A DNA stretch of 22,692 nucleotides from DASWIG01 sp965371445 (GTDB lineage: Bacteria > Acidobacteriota > Thermoanaerobaculia > Multivoradales > J023), in the NCBI GenBank assembly GCA_965371445.1, contig CBDUYN010000169.1:1-22692 (forward strand), given 5' to 3'. The notes below the pieces were generated by a model that saw only the letters and a program-made list of their open reading frames with translations, was not told the origin of the DNA and searched no databases. Of the stretch, positions 22,320 through 22,692 are shown piece after piece. Positions within the stretch are counted from its first letter, which is position 1, and every line of letters starts with the position of its first letter. A program made the position numbers and the translations under genes.

Positions 22320-22534
22320 CCTCCGCGTTCAAGACGAAGAGCCGGTCGATCACCTCGTCCTCGAACGCAGACGACGCAGCTCGACGATCGACGCGTCCGT
22401 GCAGGTGGGAGTCATCGGGCGGCGCCCCGCGAGAGTCGAAAATCGAGGATTCCCCCGCACAGGCTGGAGAATAGACGGCGAAAACAGGTCGATTTCGGCC
22501 TTTGTCGGGATAACCCCATTAAAAATCACATCCT
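22320..22534. other. Stretch without recognisable gene
   Basis: Minus-strand frames here are short and interrupted. One ends in VIDRLFVLNAEGAEEERVAG, which looks protein-like, but no complete gene can be supported. The base composition is less GC-rich around 22440-22530 than in the rest of the window. Confidence 0.35.
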
Positions 22535-22676
22535 GATGGCCGTCGGGACGAGATTTTCGGCCGGAAATCTCGTACTGACGAACAGCGGCAGCCGTCGGAC
22601 CCACCCTTGACCTGACCCGATGGCCGTGGGGGCGGGGTTTGAGGCCCGAAATGTAGGCCCCCCCACAGGGCGGCCG
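22535..22676. repeat. Two diverged copies of a ~60-bp palindromic repeat
   Basis: Copy 1 (22535-22592) and copy 2 (22619-22676) both begin GATGGCCGT and end near GCAGCCG/GCGGCCG, with alignable interiors. Copy 1 contains a perfect inverted repeat ACGAGATTT (22548-22556) / AAATCTCGT (22565-22573) around the self-complementary CGGCCG. Copy 2 has a G-run/C-run stem instead (GTGGGGGCG...CCCCCCCAC). The window ends in a G-run directly after copy 2. Confidence 0.5.
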
Positions 22677-22692
22677 CGGGGGCGGGGGGGGG

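Overview
This high-GC window looks like a chromosomal piece from a free-living, large-genome bacterium of the Acidobacteriota / deltaproteobacterial type. That is inference from base composition, from the MacB/FtsX-type permease relic, the REC-Ser/Thr kinase fusion and hybrid histidine kinase, and from abundant short REP-like palindromes. No rRNA, tRNA, CRISPR array or intact transposase was seen.

Left part (1-3.8 kb) is accessory and decayed. It starts with three back-to-back triloop hairpins, then a small V4R-like protein (230-868) bracketed by two REP-like motifs. The opposite strand under its 3' end carries the last codons of an ABC permease. A secreted formylglycine-generating-enzyme-like protein without the catalytic cysteines follows (minus strand). 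Next comes a gene-free stretch of about 740 bases holding a five-copy, 42-bp palindromic tandem array and several large hairpins, then a 5'-truncated ethylbenzene-dehydrogenase-type heme-binding protein and the C-terminal scrap of another minus-strand gene.

Middle-left (3.8-8.9 kb) is a fragment of a contractile-injection-system locus (eCIS / phage-tail-like). It holds two translationally coupled baseplate proteins; the first lacks its N-terminus, the second carries a -1 frameshift and stops abruptly in its tail-protein-I-like C-terminal domain. Both outer edges look cut.

Middle (8.9-14.5 kb) looks like healthy core genome: a AAA-like ATPase with a PD-(D/E)XK-like C-terminus (carrying an in-frame REP-like insert), polyphosphate kinase 1, a divergent SixA phosphohistidine phosphatase, and an L-2-hydroxyglutarate oxidase coupled to it. 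A triple REP-like repeat closes this block between convergent genes.

Right part (14.6-21.75 kb) is rich in phospho-signalling. It has a REC domain fused to a Ser/Thr kinase, a divergent SrkA/RdoA-type kinase, and a minus-strand operon of a DUF6526-like membrane protein, a hybrid histidine kinase (REC-PAS-HisKA-HATPase-REC), an HPt protein and an internally deleted phosphodiesterase/sulfatase-like protein. A secreted protein of unknown function follows. The last kilobase again decays: a strong minus-strand terminator, several hairpins, a truncated phospholipase-D-like fragment and a pair of diverged repeats at the edge.

The most unusual material is the 42-bp array, the baseplate fragment cut at both ends, and the recurring REP-like elements, one of which is translated inside the ATPase. 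I do not see convincing evidence for a complete, novel multi-gene system here.
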